From Rhodanobacter sp. FDAARGOS 1247 (lineage in GTDB: Bacteria > Pseudomonadota > Gammaproteobacteria > Xanthomonadales > Rhodanobacteraceae), in assembly GCF_016889805.1 (NCBI RefSeq), contig NZ_CP069535.1, positions 620,001 through 684,000 on the forward strand: a DNA stretch of 64,000 nt. Reading direction: 5' to 3'. Under the pieces are notes generated by a model, which did not search any database, had not been told where the DNA came from, and saw only the letters and a list, made by a program, of their open reading frames with translations. The translations under genes were made by a program, and so were the position numbers. This document shows, in pieces, positions 51,035 through 61,234 of this stretch (positions are counted from its first letter, which is position 1; each line of letters starts with the position of its first letter).

Positions 51035-51882
51035 TGTCGCCGCTGGTCAAAATCCGTTCGGAACGCGACCAGATGTCGGCAGTGGAGCGGCGCATCGCCG
51101 ACTTCGTGCTGGAGAACGCGCAGCTGCTGCGCGACTACTCCTCGCAGCAACTGGCCAATGCGCTGGGCATCAGCCAGTCCAGCGTGGTCAAGTTCACCCA
51201 GAAGCTGGGCTTCAAGGGTTATCCCGACCTGAAGTATTCGGTGGGCGAGGCGATCGCCCGCGCCGACAACGGCGACGCGCCGCAGCTGGCGACGGCCAGC
51301 GACGGCGATGCCGGCGGCTCGACCCTGTGGCGGCGCAAGTCCGAGGCCGAGGAGGCGACCCGGCTGATCAACCCGCCGGAAACGCTGCAGGCGGTGGCCG
51401 AGGCGATCGCCCAGGCTGGCCGCAGCGGCAAGGTGTTCATCATCGGCCTGGGCGAGGACGACATCTACGCGCGCAACTTCGCGCTGCGGCTGTCGCTGCT
51501 GGGCATCCTCACCGTGCACAACTTCGACACCGCGCGGATGACCGCCAACATCTCCGTCGCCGGCGCCGGCGACGTGCTGCTGGTGTTCTCCGAGCACGGC
51601 AACCATCCGGCGCTGGGCAAGATCGCCCGCTACTTCCGCGAGCGTCGCGGCCAGGTGATCACGGTGACCCGGCACACCGCCAACCCGCTGCGCACGCTGG
51701 CCGACCTCGCCCTGGTGGTGTCCGCCCACGACGAGCTGCCGTACATCCAGCCATTGCTGTACCAGTCGGCGCTGCAGCACCTGCTGGACGGCCTGTTCGT
51801 GCAGCTGTGCGAAGGCGGCGACGACCGGCACGCGCAACTGCTGGCCAACCTCGATCGCATCCAGCTGATGCTGGAGCCTTGA
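51034..51882 (+). CDS. MurR/RpiR-family transcriptional regulator
   Basis: The 282-residue protein has an N-terminal HTH_6 domain (residues 1-77; SSQQLANALGISQSSVVKFTQKLGFKGYPDLK) and a C-terminal SIS domain (about 115-255; KVFIIGLGEDD, LLVFSEHGNHP). SIS domains of this family usually sense phosphorylated sugars such as MurNAc 6-phosphate. The SIS serine-rich loop is changed here (FSEHGNHPA), so the ligand may differ. It is co-translated with the epimerase gene and probably controls the murein-peptide genes, with the 47044-47209 gap a likely target. Confidence 0.9.
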   Translation: MSPLVKIRSERDQMSAVERRIADFVLENAQLLRDYSSQQLANALGISQSSVVKFTQKLGFKGYPDLKYSVGEAIARADNGDAPQLATASDGDAGGSTLWRRKSEAEEATRLINPPETLQAVAEAIAQAGRSGKVFIIGLGEDDIYARNFALRLSLLGILTVHNFDTARMTANISVAGAGDVLLVFSEHGNHPALGKIARYFRERRGQVITVTRHTANPLRTLADLALVVSAHDELPYIQPLLYQSALQHLLDGLFVQLCEGGDDRHAQLLANLDRIQLMLEP

Positions 51883-51887
51883 GGGCG

Positions 51888-51908
51888 GGGATTCGGGATT
51901 AGGGATTT
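51888..51908. repeat. Three-copy 7-base tandem repeat
   Basis: GGGATTC, GGGATTA and GGGATTT follow one another directly after the regulator stop. Related CCCCATTCC runs occur near 54020-54045. These look like the short simple repeats scattered between genes in this genome. Confidence 0.6.
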
Positions 51909-51976
51909 GCAAAGGCGGCGCCCGCGCGGCCTCCCACAACATGTTGCGTGACGATGACCTGCCGAGTGGAAAGCCG

Positions 51977-52762
51977 ATGACTGTGAACCGCCGAACCCTT
52001 GCCCTGTTGACGTTCGCCGTCACGCTCGCCGGCGCCGCGCACGCCGGCACGGCGAAGACGCCGTGGCATGACGCGCGCCAGATGATCGTGGTGACCACGG
52101 CCGGCTGGAACGTGGACCACGGCACGCTGCGCACGTTCGCGCGGGCAGGCGATGGCTGGCGCGAGGTGCGCGCCGCGGTGCCGGTGACCATCGGCAAGAA
52201 CGGTGCTGGCTGGGGCCTGGGGCTGAACGCGCCGCAGGCCGACGCCGGCGGGCCGGTCAAGCGCGAGGGCGACAACCGCAGCCCGGCCGGGGTGTTCCGC
52301 ATCGGCGACAGCTTCGGTTATGCCGCCAGCGTCGACACCGCGATGCCGTACCTGGCGCTCAACGCCACCGAATACTGCGTCGACGTCAGCGGCGCGAAGC
52401 ATTACAACCGCATCGTCGACGCCAGCGTGGTCGGCGCCGCGGCGGTGAAGGGTTCCACCGAGCCGATGCGGCGCGACCTGCACGCGCACGGCGACCAGCG
52501 CTACCGCATGGGCTTCGTGATCGAGCAGAACCCCGCGAACGTTCCGCAGGCCGGCAGCTGCATCTTCGCCCACCTGTGGAAGTCACCCAGCGACGCCACC
52601 GCCGGCTGCACCGCGATGACGCCCGCGGTGATGCAGTCGCTGCTGGGGTGGCTGAAGCCGGAAGATCACCCGGTGTTCGTGCTGCTGCCGCAGGGCGAGT
52701 ACGAGCGGCTGCGCACGGCGTGGCAGTTGCCGGCCATCGCCGCCACGGATGCCGCCCGATGA
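51977..52762 (+). CDS. YkuD-like (L,D-transpeptidase-type) secreted protein
   Basis: The 261-residue precursor has a signal peptide (RTLALLTFAVTLAGAAHA). A YkuD-like domain ends in CIFAHLW...ATAGCTAMT, which supplies the His and Cys arranged as in L,D-transpeptidases (Cys in GCTAM). Enzymes of this class act on DAP-containing stem peptides as crosslinkers, carboxypeptidases or endopeptidases. The start at 51977 was chosen to give the signal peptide. The stop overlaps the symporter gene (ATGA), keeping it in the murein-peptide unit. Confidence 0.85.
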   Translation: MTVNRRTLALLTFAVTLAGAAHAGTAKTPWHDARQMIVVTTAGWNVDHGTLRTFARAGDGWREVRAAVPVTIGKNGAGWGLGLNAPQADAGGPVKREGDNRSPAGVFRIGDSFGYAASVDTAMPYLALNATEYCVDVSGAKHYNRIVDASVVGAAAVKGSTEPMRRDLHAHGDQRYRMGFVIEQNPANVPQAGSCIFAHLWKSPSDATAGCTAMTPAVMQSLLGWLKPEDHPVFVLLPQGEYERLRTAWQLPAIAATDAAR

Positions 52763-54009
52763 GTGCGACGTCCCGTGTGCTGACCGGACTGGCCGCGGGC
52801 GCGGTGATCGGCCTGCTGCTGGCCGGCTGGAACGAAACCGCGGCGTTGCAGGTGGCCAACGTGGTGCAGCCGATCGGCAAGCTGTGGCTGAACGCGCTGC
52901 AGATGACCGTGGTGCCGCTGGTGCTGGCGCTGGTGGTGGTGGGCGTCAACACCGCCAGCGACGCGGCGGCGTCCGGGCGCATCGCGCGGCGGGCGATCGT
53001 GACCTTCCTGCTGATCCTGACCGGCGGCGCGCTGTTCGCGGCGCTGGCCGCGCCGCTGGTGTTCTCGCTGTTTCCGCACAATCCCGCCCTGGTCGTGGCG
53101 CTCGATCACGCCAGCGTGCCGGCCGCCGCGCAGGCGGCGCCGAACTGGATCGATACGCTGGTGGCGATCGTGCCCAGCAACGCGATCATGGCCGCGGCGC
53201 AGAGCGCGATGCTGCCGCTGGTGGTGTTCGCGCTGTTCCTGGGTTTCGCACTGACCCGCATCGAGCCGGCACGTCGCGCGATGCTGGTGGAATTCTTCCA
53301 GGCGATCGCCGACGCCATGATCGTGATCGTGCGCTGGGTGCTGTGGGTGGCGCCGCTGGGCGTGTTCGCGCTGATCCTTTCCGTATGCGCCCGCTCCGGG
53401 CTGGGCATGCTCAGCGCGCTGGGTGTCTACGTGCTGGTGGAATGCCTGCTGTACCTGTCGGTCACCGTGATGATGCTGCCGGTGGCGCTGTTCTTCGGCG
53501 GCGAACGGCTGCGCCGCTTCGTGCCCGCGCTGGTGCCGGCGCAGGTGGTGGCGATCAGCACGCAGTCGTCGCTGGCCTCGCTGCCGGCGATGCTGGAAAG
53601 CGCCGACCGCCGGCTTGGTTATCCGAAGCAGGTGGCCGCGCTGGTGCTGCCGATGGCGGTGAGCCTGTTCCGCCTGACCAGCCCGGTGCAGTACGTCACC
53701 TCGGCGGTGTTCATCGCCTGGGCCTACGGCGTCGACCTGTCCACCGCGCAGCTGCTGGCCGGCGCGCTGCTGGCGGTGGTGATCAGCCTGGGCTCGGTGG
53801 GCTTGCCGGGGCAGGTCACCTTCGTCGCCACCAACTTGCCGGTGGCGCAGGCGATGGGCCTGCCGCTCAGTCCGCTGGGCCTGATGCTGGCGGTGGACAC
53901 GATTCCCGACGCGCTGGCCACCCTGGGCAACGTCACCGGCGACCTTGCCGCCACCAGCGTGGTCAATCGTCAGTCACGGCAAGTCGGGAATGGCGAAGCA
54001 GAGCCCTAG
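52759..54009 (+). CDS. Dicarboxylate/amino acid:cation symporter (DAACS family)
   Basis: The 416-residue membrane protein has the DAACS fold: eight helices and re-entrant loops with the STQSSLASLPAM serine-rich motif (about residues 271-282). The substrate-region helix has PVQYVTSAVF and a GLPGQVTFVATNLP loop, followed by DTIPDALATLGNVTGD. GltP/DctA relatives carry glutamate, aspartate or C4-dicarboxylates with protons or sodium. In this unit, glutamate released from murein peptides is a sensible substrate. The C-terminal tail after NVTGDLAATSVVN is unconserved and may derive from simple repeats. Confidence 0.9.
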   Translation: MSATSRVLTGLAAGAVIGLLLAGWNETAALQVANVVQPIGKLWLNALQMTVVPLVLALVVVGVNTASDAAASGRIARRAIVTFLLILTGGALFAALAAPLVFSLFPHNPALVVALDHASVPAAAQAAPNWIDTLVAIVPSNAIMAAAQSAMLPLVVFALFLGFALTRIEPARRAMLVEFFQAIADAMIVIVRWVLWVAPLGVFALILSVCARSGLGMLSALGVYVLVECLLYLSVTVMMLPVALFFGGERLRRFVPALVPAQVVAISTQSSLASLPAMLESADRRLGYPKQVAALVLPMAVSLFRLTSPVQYVTSAVFIAWAYGVDLSTAQLLAGALLAVVISLGSVGLPGQVTFVATNLPVAQAMGLPLSPLGLMLAVDTIPDALATLGNVTGDLAATSVVNRQSRQVGNGEAEP

Positions 54010-54060
54010 AACCCCGCTTTCCCCGTTCCCCATTCCCCCATCTTCAACCCCGAGCTCGAA

Positions 54061-55185
54061 ATGGATCTGATCGAAACCGACGTGATCGTGATCGGTGCCG
54101 GCATGGCCGGCGCCTCGGTCGCCTACTTCCTTGCGCCGCATGCGCGCGTGCTGGTGCTGGAGCGCGAGTCCTACGCCGGCATGCATTCGACCGGCCGCTC
54201 GGCGGCGCTGTTCAGCGAAACCTACGGTTCGGCCCAGGTGCGTGCACTGACCCGCGCCACCCGACCGTTCCTGGCCTCGCCGCCGGCCGGTTTCGCCGCC
54301 GAGCCCATCCTCGGTCCGCGCGGCGCCACCCTGGTCGGCAACGCGGCGCAGGTGGATGACGTGAGCGCGTTGTACGAGGCGATCCGGCCGTTCACGCGCG
54401 ACATCGAGCTGCATGACGCAGCGCAGTTGCAGGCCACCGTGCCGGTGCTGCGGCCGGAGTTTGCGCAGATCGGCCTGCACGAGCCGGGCGCGGCCGACAT
54501 CGATGTCAACGAACTGCATCAGGGCTTCCTGCGCGGGCTGCGTGCCCGCGGTGGCCAGTTGCGGGTGGACGTGGCGATCCGGGCGATCGAGCGCGATGCC
54601 GGCGGCTGGCGCGTGGAGGCTGGCGAGCACGCGTACCGCGCGCCGTTGCTGATCAACGCGGCCGGCGCCTGGGTCGACCAGGTGGCCAGGCTCGCCGGCG
54701 TGGCGCCGCTGGGCATCGTGCCGAAGCGGCGCTCCGCCTTCGTGTTCGATCCGCCCGAGGCGCTGGCCACCGCGCGCTGGCCCTTCATCAACGACTTCAG
54801 CGAAACCTTCTATTTCAAGCCCGACGCCGGCCTGTTGCTGGGCTCGTGCGCGAACGCCGATCCGGTCGAGCCGCATGACGTGCAGCCGGAGGAATACGAC
54901 ATCGCGCTGGGCATCCACAACATCGAGCAGGCGACCACGATGACGATCCGCCGGCCCCGCCGCACCTGGGCCGGCCTGCGTTCGTTCGTCGCCGACGGCG
55001 ACCTGGTCGGCGGGTTCGCAACGGATGCGCCCGGCTTCTTCTGGGTCGCCGCGCAGGGCGGCTACGGCATCCAGACCAGCGCCGCGATGGGCGAAGCCTG
55101 CGCCCACCTGGCGCTGGGCCTGCCGCTGCCGGCGCCGCTGGTGGATGCGGGGCTGTCGGCGGCGATGCTGGCCCCGCGCGGCTGA
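54061..55185 (+). CDS. FAD-dependent oxidoreductase of the D-amino-acid oxidase (DAO) family
   Basis: The 374-residue protein has the N-terminal Rossmann motif VIVIGAGMAGASVAY (GxGxxG, about residues 8-22), the second FAD motif HSTGRSAALF and a C-terminal GLRSFVADGD and GGYGIQTSAAMG FAD-binding region. It has the size and layout of glycine/D-amino-acid oxidases and dehydrogenases. The substrate cannot be named from the sequence. Following murein-peptide genes by 51 bases, it could oxidise D-Ala or another D-amino acid from stem peptides. Confidence 0.85.
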   Translation: MDLIETDVIVIGAGMAGASVAYFLAPHARVLVLERESYAGMHSTGRSAALFSETYGSAQVRALTRATRPFLASPPAGFAAEPILGPRGATLVGNAAQVDDVSALYEAIRPFTRDIELHDAAQLQATVPVLRPEFAQIGLHEPGAADIDVNELHQGFLRGLRARGGQLRVDVAIRAIERDAGGWRVEAGEHAYRAPLLINAAGAWVDQVARLAGVAPLGIVPKRRSAFVFDPPEALATARWPFINDFSETFYFKPDAGLLLGSCANADPVEPHDVQPEEYDIALGIHNIEQATTMTIRRPRRTWAGLRSFVADGDLVGGFATDAPGFFWVAAQGGYGIQTSAAMGEACAHLALGLPLPAPLVDAGLSAAMLAPRG

Positions 55186-55269
55186 GCCGGGCTCCCCGTC
55201 GGCGCGGGCGCGGCAGACGCACTGTGGTTATCATGACGCACTGCGCCAATGCCACGAAGCGATGCCCCC

Positions 55270-55862
55270 ATGCTGCTGATGATCGACAACTACGACAGCT
55301 TCACCTACAACCTCGTGCAGTACCTGGGCGAGCTGGGTCAGCAGGTGAAGGTGGTGCGCAACGATGCGCTGGATGTCGCCGGCATCCGCGCGCTGCGGCC
55401 TGCGCACATCATGATTTCGCCCGGACCCGGCACGCCGGATGATTCGGGCGTGTCGCTGGACGTGCTGCGCGAGCTGGCCGGCGAGATCCCGGTGTTCGGC
55501 GTGTGCCTGGGCCACCAGGCGATCGGCCAGGTGTTCGGCGGCAAGGTGATCCGGGCCAAGCAGATCATGCACGGCAAGACCTCGCCGGTGATCCATCGCG
55601 GCCAGGGCGTGTTCGCCGGCCTGCCCAATCCGTTCGAGGCGACGCGCTACCACTCGCTGGTGGTGGAGAAGTCGTCGCTGCCCGATTGCCTCGAAGTCAC
55701 CGCATGGACGGAAAATCCGGACGGCTCGATCGACGAGATCATGGGACTGCGCCACAAGACGCTGGCGGTCGAGGGCGTGCAGTTCCATCCGGAGTCGATC
55801 CTGACCCAGCACGGCCACGACCTGCTGCGCAATTTCCTGGGACAGCCGCTGCGGGCAGCGGC

Positions 55863-55866
<4 letters not shown>
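55270..55866 (+). CDS. trpG: Anthranilate synthase component II (glutamine amidotransferase)
   Basis: The 198-residue class I amidotransferase begins [19 protein letters not shown]. It has the nucleophile in [11 protein letters not shown], the oxyanion PGPGTP segment and the catalytic His-Glu in [12 protein letters not shown]. It supplies ammonia to TrpE; the same type of subunit may also serve PabB. The ATG at 55270 matches the standard family start. Its stop overlaps the trpD start (ATGA). Its trpE partner lies about 38.7 kb upstream. Confidence 0.95.
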
Positions 55867-56933
<1,067 letters not shown>

Positions 56934-56994
56934 ACTTCGCCGACGTCGCCATCGCTTTCATCGCGCGAGCTGCGCACCATCCAAGTGAGATGCC

Positions 56995-57789
56995 ATGACT
57001 GACATCCTCAATCGCATTCTTGTCCGCAAGACCGAGGAAGTGGCCGAACGCCGGGCCCGCGTGCCCGAGGCCGAACTGGTCGCGCGCATCGCCGAGCTGC
57101 CGCCCACGCGCGGTTTCGGCGCGGCGATCGAGGCGAAGATCGCCGCGGGCCTGCCGGCGGTGATCGCCGAAGTGAAAAAGGCCAGCCCCAGCAAGGGACT
57201 GATCCGGGGCGATTTCGATCCCGCCGCGATCGCGGCCAGCTACGCGGCCGCCGGCGCGGCCTGTTTGTCGGTGCTGACCGACAGCGACTTCTTCCAGGGC
57301 AGCGAGGCGTTCCTGCAGCAGGCGCGCGAAGCCTGTGCGCTGCCGGTGCTGCGCAAGGATTTCATCATCGACGCGTACCAGGTGTACGAGGCGCGGGCGA
57401 TCGGTGCCGACTGCATCCTGCTGATCGTCTCGGCGCTGGATGACGACATGTTGCTGCAGCTGTCGCTGCTGGCGGCCGAGCTGGACATGGACGTGCTGTG
57501 CGAAGTGCACGACGAGGAAGAGCTCGAGCGCGCGCTGGCCCTGCCGGTGCCGCTGATCGGCGTCAACAACCGCAACCTGCGCAGTTTCGAGACCTCGCTG
57601 GAGACCTCGCTGGCGCTGCAGGAGCTGATCGAATACGACCGCGTGCTGGTGGCCGAGTCCGGCATCCACACCCCGGAAGACGTGGCGCGCCTGCGCGAAG
57701 GGGGCATCCAGGCGTTCCTGGTCGGCGAGGCGTTCATGCGTGCCGAGGACCCGGGCAGCGAACTGCGGCGGCTGTTCTCGCTGCCGTGA
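56995..57789 (+). CDS. trpC: Indole-3-glycerol phosphate synthase
   Basis: The 264-residue TIM barrel converts carboxyphenylaminodeoxyribulose phosphate to indole glycerol phosphate. Visible motifs are [12 protein letters not shown], the [12 protein letters not shown] segment, [21 protein letters not shown] and VAESGIH. It is monofunctional, with no TrpF fusion. The ATG at 56995 gives the normal start. The HAD gene begins within six bases of its stop, so they form one operon with trpG and trpD. Confidence 0.96.
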   Translation: MTDILNRILVRKTEEVAERRARVPEAELVARIAELPPTRGFGAAIEAKIAAGLPAVIAEVKKASPSKGLIRGDFDPAAIAASYAAAGAACLSVLTDSDFFQGSEAFLQQAREACALPVLRKDFIIDAYQVYEARAIGADCILLIVSALDDDMLLQLSLLAAELDMDVLCEVHDEEELERALALPVPLIGVNNRNLRSFETSLETSLALQELIEYDRVLVAESGIHTPEDVARLREGGIQAFLVGEAFMRAEDPGSELRRLFSLP

Positions 57790-57794
57790 TCGTG

Positions 57795-58499
57795 ATGCCG
57801 GAGCCGGAAACCCTGCTGCCCGCCGATGCCGCCGGCGATGTCGAGGCGGTCGCGCCGCGCGTGGTGCTGTTCGATTTCGACGGCGTGCTGTTTCGCGGCG
57901 ACGCGTTCCATCTGTTCATCCGCGAGCGCTATCGCCGCTCGTGGTGGCGCTGGCTGCCCGCCGTGCTGGTGGCGCCGTTGCTGCTGCTGATCCTGCCGTT
58001 CTCGTGGCGCCTGCCGATGCATGTGCTGGTGCGCATCGCGCTGTTCGGGCTGGGCGAGCGCCGTTACCGGCTTGCCGCGGAAACGTTTGCCGCCGATCTC
58101 GCACGCCGGCCCCGGCAGTTCCACCGCGACGCCTTGCAGGTGTTGCGCCAGCATCAGCTGCAGGGCGACCGGGTGATCGTGGTGACCGGTTGCGAACACA
58201 CCCTGGTCAGCGGGATCGTGCAGCAACTGGGGCTGACCGGCCTGGACGTGCTGGCCTCGCAACTGCGCCCCGGCTGGCTGGGCATGCGCGTGCACTGGCA
58301 CAACGTGGGCAGGCGCAAGGTGCAGCTGCTGGCGAAACAGGGTCTGTCGGCATGGCAGGTCGCCTACGGCGATTCGATGCATGACGTGGCGATGCTGAAG
58401 GTCGCCGCCGAGCCGGTGCTGGTCAATGGCACGCCGACCCTGTGCAAGAAGGTCGAGAAGGCGCTGGGCCGTACGGTCGCCCGCGTCGAGTGGTTCTGA
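57795..58499 (+). CDS. HAD-superfamily phosphatase (SerB-like subclass)
   Basis: The 234-residue protein has the HAD motif I LFDFDGVLF (two aspartates), a helical cap with a strongly hydrophobic stretch (about residues 50-75), motif II VVTGCEH and motif III/IV GDSMHDVAML. Enzymes of this subclass remove phosphate from small molecules such as phosphoserine or lipid phosphates. The hydrophobic cap hints at membrane contact. An ATG at 57795 was chosen; a GTG at 57786 overlaps the trpC stop. In this operon a link to tryptophan synthesis is unproven. Confidence 0.85.
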   Translation: MPEPETLLPADAAGDVEAVAPRVVLFDFDGVLFRGDAFHLFIRERYRRSWWRWLPAVLVAPLLLLILPFSWRLPMHVLVRIALFGLGERRYRLAAETFAADLARRPRQFHRDALQVLRQHQLQGDRVIVVTGCEHTLVSGIVQQLGLTGLDVLASQLRPGWLGMRVHWHNVGRRKVQLLAKQGLSAWQVAYGDSMHDVAMLKVAAEPVLVNGTPTLCKKVEKALGRTVARVEWF

Positions 58500-58528
58500 G
58501 GACGATCCGCAGGTCGCGCGGTTCCCGT

Positions 58529-59275
58529 CTATCGAAGCAAGGTCTGCACCAGCTGGCCCAGGCTGATCAGCACGATCAGGCTGCCGACGGCCGCCATCAC
58601 CGCGCGTTCGGGCAGGTGTCGCACCAGCCAGGCGGCGAACGGCGCAGCGATCACGCCACCGGTGAGCAGGCCCAGCACGATCGACCAGTGGCCGATGCCC
58701 ACATGCAACACCAGGGTGGCGGACACGCAGAGGGTGACCACGAACTCGGCCGCGTTGACCGAGCCGATCGTGCTGCGCACGGCGCCGCCGCGGGCGATCA
58801 GCGTGCTGGTGGCCAGCGGTCCCCAGCCACCTCCGCCGATCGCGTCGAGCAGTCCGGCAAGAAAGCCCAGTACGCCGCTGTGCTGCACCTGGTGCCGGGT
58901 CAGCCGCTTGCCGAAGGCGCGCAGCAGGATCATCGCGCCGAGGATCAGCAGGTAGGCATTGACCCAGGGGCGGATCGCCTCGCCCGGCACGCTGGCCAGG
59001 AAGGTGGCGCCAAGGACGCCGCCGATGGCGCCGGGAATCGCCAGTTGCCAGAACAGCGTCCAGCGCACATTGCCGAACCACGCGTGCGAGGCGCCGGAGA
59101 CGCCGATGGTGACCACTTCGGCCGTATGCACGGTGGCGCTGGCCACCGCCGGAGGCAGGCCCAGCGCCAGCAGGATCGAGTTGGAGACCAGGCCATAGGC
59201 CATGCCCAGCGCGCCGTCGACCAGCTGGGCGAGCAGGCCGACACCGACGAAGATGAAGAACTGTTCGTAATCCAA
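58529..59275 (-). CDS. TSUP (TauE/SafE) family membrane permease
   Basis: The 248-residue protein has eight hydrophobic segments in two repeats. Each repeat holds the family motif: LVDGALGMAYG (about residues 18-28) and LLDAIGGGGWGPLATSTL (about 141-158). TSUP proteins carry sulphite, sulphonates or other small organosulphur anions. No sulphur genes lie nearby, so the substrate is open. It is convergent with the HAD gene, 29 bases apart, with no clear terminator between. Confidence 0.88.
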   Translation of the reverse strand: MDYEQFFIFVGVGLLAQLVDGALGMAYGLVSNSILLALGLPPAVASATVHTAEVVTIGVSGASHAWFGNVRWTLFWQLAIPGAIGGVLGATFLASVPGEAIRPWVNAYLLILGAMILLRAFGKRLTRHQVQHSGVLGFLAGLLDAIGGGGWGPLATSTLIARGGAVRSTIGSVNAAEFVVTLCVSATLVLHVGIGHWSIVLGLLTGGVIAAPFAAWLVRHLPERAVMAAVGSLIVLISLGQLVQTLLR

Positions 59276-59367
59276 GCGTGGTCTCGCAGCGGACGGCGGA
59301 ACGCCATCCTCAACCAGTCGTCGTAAAAAACCGGTTCAGGGGAGGGCTTTCCGGAATGCGCCGACGA

Positions 59368-60069
59368 TCAGCGGGTGCCGCGCACCACGATGGTCTTGCC
59401 GGACACGTCGATCATGCGCTGCTCTTCCAGCTGCTTGAGCACGCGACCGACCATTTCGCGCGAGCAGCCCACGATGCGGCTGACTTCCTGGCGCGAGATG
59501 CGGATCTGGGTGCCGTCCGGATGGGTCATCGAATCCGGCTCCTGGCACAGGTCGAGCAGGGTGCGCGAGATGCGGTTGGTGACGTCCATGAAGGCCATCC
59601 GGCTGACCTGGCGCGAGGTGCGCAGCAGACGGTTGGTGAGCTGGGCGCCGATCGCGAACAGGATCTTCGGGCATTCCTCGCGCAGCGGGCCTTCCATCAG
59701 CTGGAACAGGCGCTCGTAGCTGATCTCGGCCATCTCGCAGGCCGTGCGCGTGCGCACCATCGACTCGCGCTGGGCCTGTTCGACGAACAGCCCCATTTCG
59801 CCGATGAACTGGCCGCGGCTGATATAGGCGAGGATGAGTTCGCGACCCTGTTCGTCCTCGGTGCACACCGCCAGCGAACCGTCCACCACGTAGTACAAGG
59901 TGTTGGCCGGGTCACCCGGACGGATGATCGCGGTCTTGCCCGGGTAGCGGCGGCGATGGCACAGCCCCAGGAAACGTTCCATCGCGGCGGGGTCGGGAGC
60001 AAAGCCCAGGGGGGCCTGCGAGCGTTCGAAAGCTTGTTGGAGCTGGTACTTGAGCTGAGCCACGGGCAT
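59368..60069 (-). CDS. clp: CRP-like transcriptional regulator Clp
   Basis: The 233-residue protein has a cyclic-nucleotide-binding barrel (about residues 25-140; LYYVVDGSLAV, GQFIGEMGLF) and a C-terminal winged helix with SRQEVSRIVGCSREMVGRVL as recognition unit. Size and sequence match Xanthomonas Clp, a global regulator whose DNA binding is inhibited by cyclic di-GMP. The 286-base gap to speD has several short inverted and direct repeats (TCATGACA, TCATTATGACA near 60136-60165) that may be control sites. Control of the sortase or murein genes by Clp is possible but not shown. Confidence 0.93.
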   Translation of the reverse strand: MPVAQLKYQLQQAFERSQAPLGFAPDPAAMERFLGLCHRRRYPGKTAIIRPGDPANTLYYVVDGSLAVCTEDEQGRELILAYISRGQFIGEMGLFVEQAQRESMVRTRTACEMAEISYERLFQLMEGPLREECPKILFAIGAQLTNRLLRTSRQVSRMAFMDVTNRISRTLLDLCQEPDSMTHPDGTQIRISRQEVSRIVGCSREMVGRVLKQLEEQRMIDVSGKTIVVRGTR

Positions 60070-60355
60070 CCCCTACAGGTAATCTTGTCACGCCGGGCAT
60101 CATGGCCACATGTTGTACACGTCCGTCCGGACATCATGACAGGCTTGGTCATTATGACAAAGCCGCGGATTCCACGCAGGTTCAAATTCCTCCGCTTTTG
60201 CCGCATACTTCGCGGTCTTTCGACAGCAGCCAGTCCGTTGCCGTCGTTCACAAGGGTCGTGCAGGCACCTGCCTGTACTCCAAACCAAGCCGCGGGGACC
60301 CTTGTCGCTAACCCGCCTCTGATGTTGGCCGATATCCGGTCATGGAGCGCCGCCC

Positions 60356-61141
60356 GTGGTCAAACCACTTCCCCGTCTGCGTCTGCAGGGTTTCAACAAC
60401 CTGACCAAGGCGTTGAGTTTCAACATCTACGACATCTGCTACGCGGTGTCGGAAGACCAGCGTCGCCGCTACATCGAGTACATCGATGAGCAGTACGACG
60501 CCGACCGGCTGACCCAGATCCTCACCGACGTGGCCGAGATCATCGGCGCGAACATCCTCAACGTGGCCCGCCAGGACTACGACCCGCAGGGTGCCTCGGT
60601 GACGATCCTGATCTCCGAGGAGCCGGTGGTCGAGAAGCTCGGTCGCGACACCATCTCCGGTGCCGTGGTCGCGCACATGGACAAGAGCCACATCACCGTC
60701 CACACCTATCCGGAAACGCATCCGCACAACGGCATCGCCACCTTCCGCGCCGACATCGATGTGGCCACCTGCGGCGTGATCTCGCCGCTGAAGGCGTTGA
60801 ACTACCTGATCGACAGCTTCGAGTCGGACATCGTGATCGCCGACTACCGCGTGCGCGGCTTCACCCGCGACGTGAAGGGCAAGAAGCACTTCATCGACCA
60901 CAAGATCAACTCGGTGCAGGACTACCTGGCGCGACACATCCGCCAGAAGTACGAGATGTTCGACGTCAACGTGTACCAGGAAAACATGTTCCACACGAAG
61001 ATGCACATCAAGGACTTCGACCTGGACACCTACCTGTTCGAGGCCCACGCCGACGACCTGTCGTTCAAGGAACGCCAGCGAATCGAGTCGCTGCTGCGAC
61101 GCGAGATCGAGGAACTGTTCCACGGCCGCAACCTGATGTGA
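60356..61141 (+). CDS. speD: S-adenosylmethionine decarboxylase proenzyme
   Basis: The 261-residue protein is the long E. coli type of the enzyme, which makes decarboxylated AdoMet for spermidine synthesis. It self-cleaves at Lys110-Ser111 in [14 protein letters not shown] to form the pyruvoyl group. LHGFNNLTK-like start, [34 protein letters not shown] and [12 protein letters not shown] segments are all present. A GTG at 60356 was chosen because it gives the conserved start; no in-frame ATG fits. A strong terminator follows directly. Confidence 0.95.
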   Translation: MVKPLPRLRLQGFNNLTKALSFNIYDICYAVSEDQRRRYIEYIDEQYDADRLTQILTDVAEIIGANILNVARQDYDPQGASVTILISEEPVVEKLGRDTISGAVVAHMDKSHITVHTYPETHPHNGIATFRADIDVATCGVISPLKALNYLIDSFESDIVIADYRVRGFTRDVKGKKHFIDHKINSVQDYLARHIRQKYEMFDVNVYQENMFHTKMHIKDFDLDTYLFEAHADDLSFKERQRIESLLRREIEELFHGRNLM

Positions 61142-61145
61142 CAAA

Positions 61146-61171
61146 AACCCGCCGAAAGGCGGGTTTTTTTT
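61146..61171 (+). terminator. Rho-independent terminator of speD
   Basis: AACCCGCC-GAAA-GGCGGGTT is followed by a T run, five bases after the speD stop. A second, shorter copy (ACCCGCCGAAAGGCG then TTTTC, 61181-61199) follows at once, apparently a partial duplication that would pair less stably. Confidence 0.95.
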
Positions 61172-61234
61172 CAGGTGCGCACCCGCCGAAAGGCGTTTTC
61201 AATGGATATGGCGCCCGCCGAGCGCGCGGTGCTT

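Noticed and set aside
60070..60355. Possible AdoMet riboswitch ahead of speD
   Set aside because: I see short inverted and direct repeats but no SAM riboswitch core or kink-turn pattern. Promoter and regulator sites for clp and speD are more likely.
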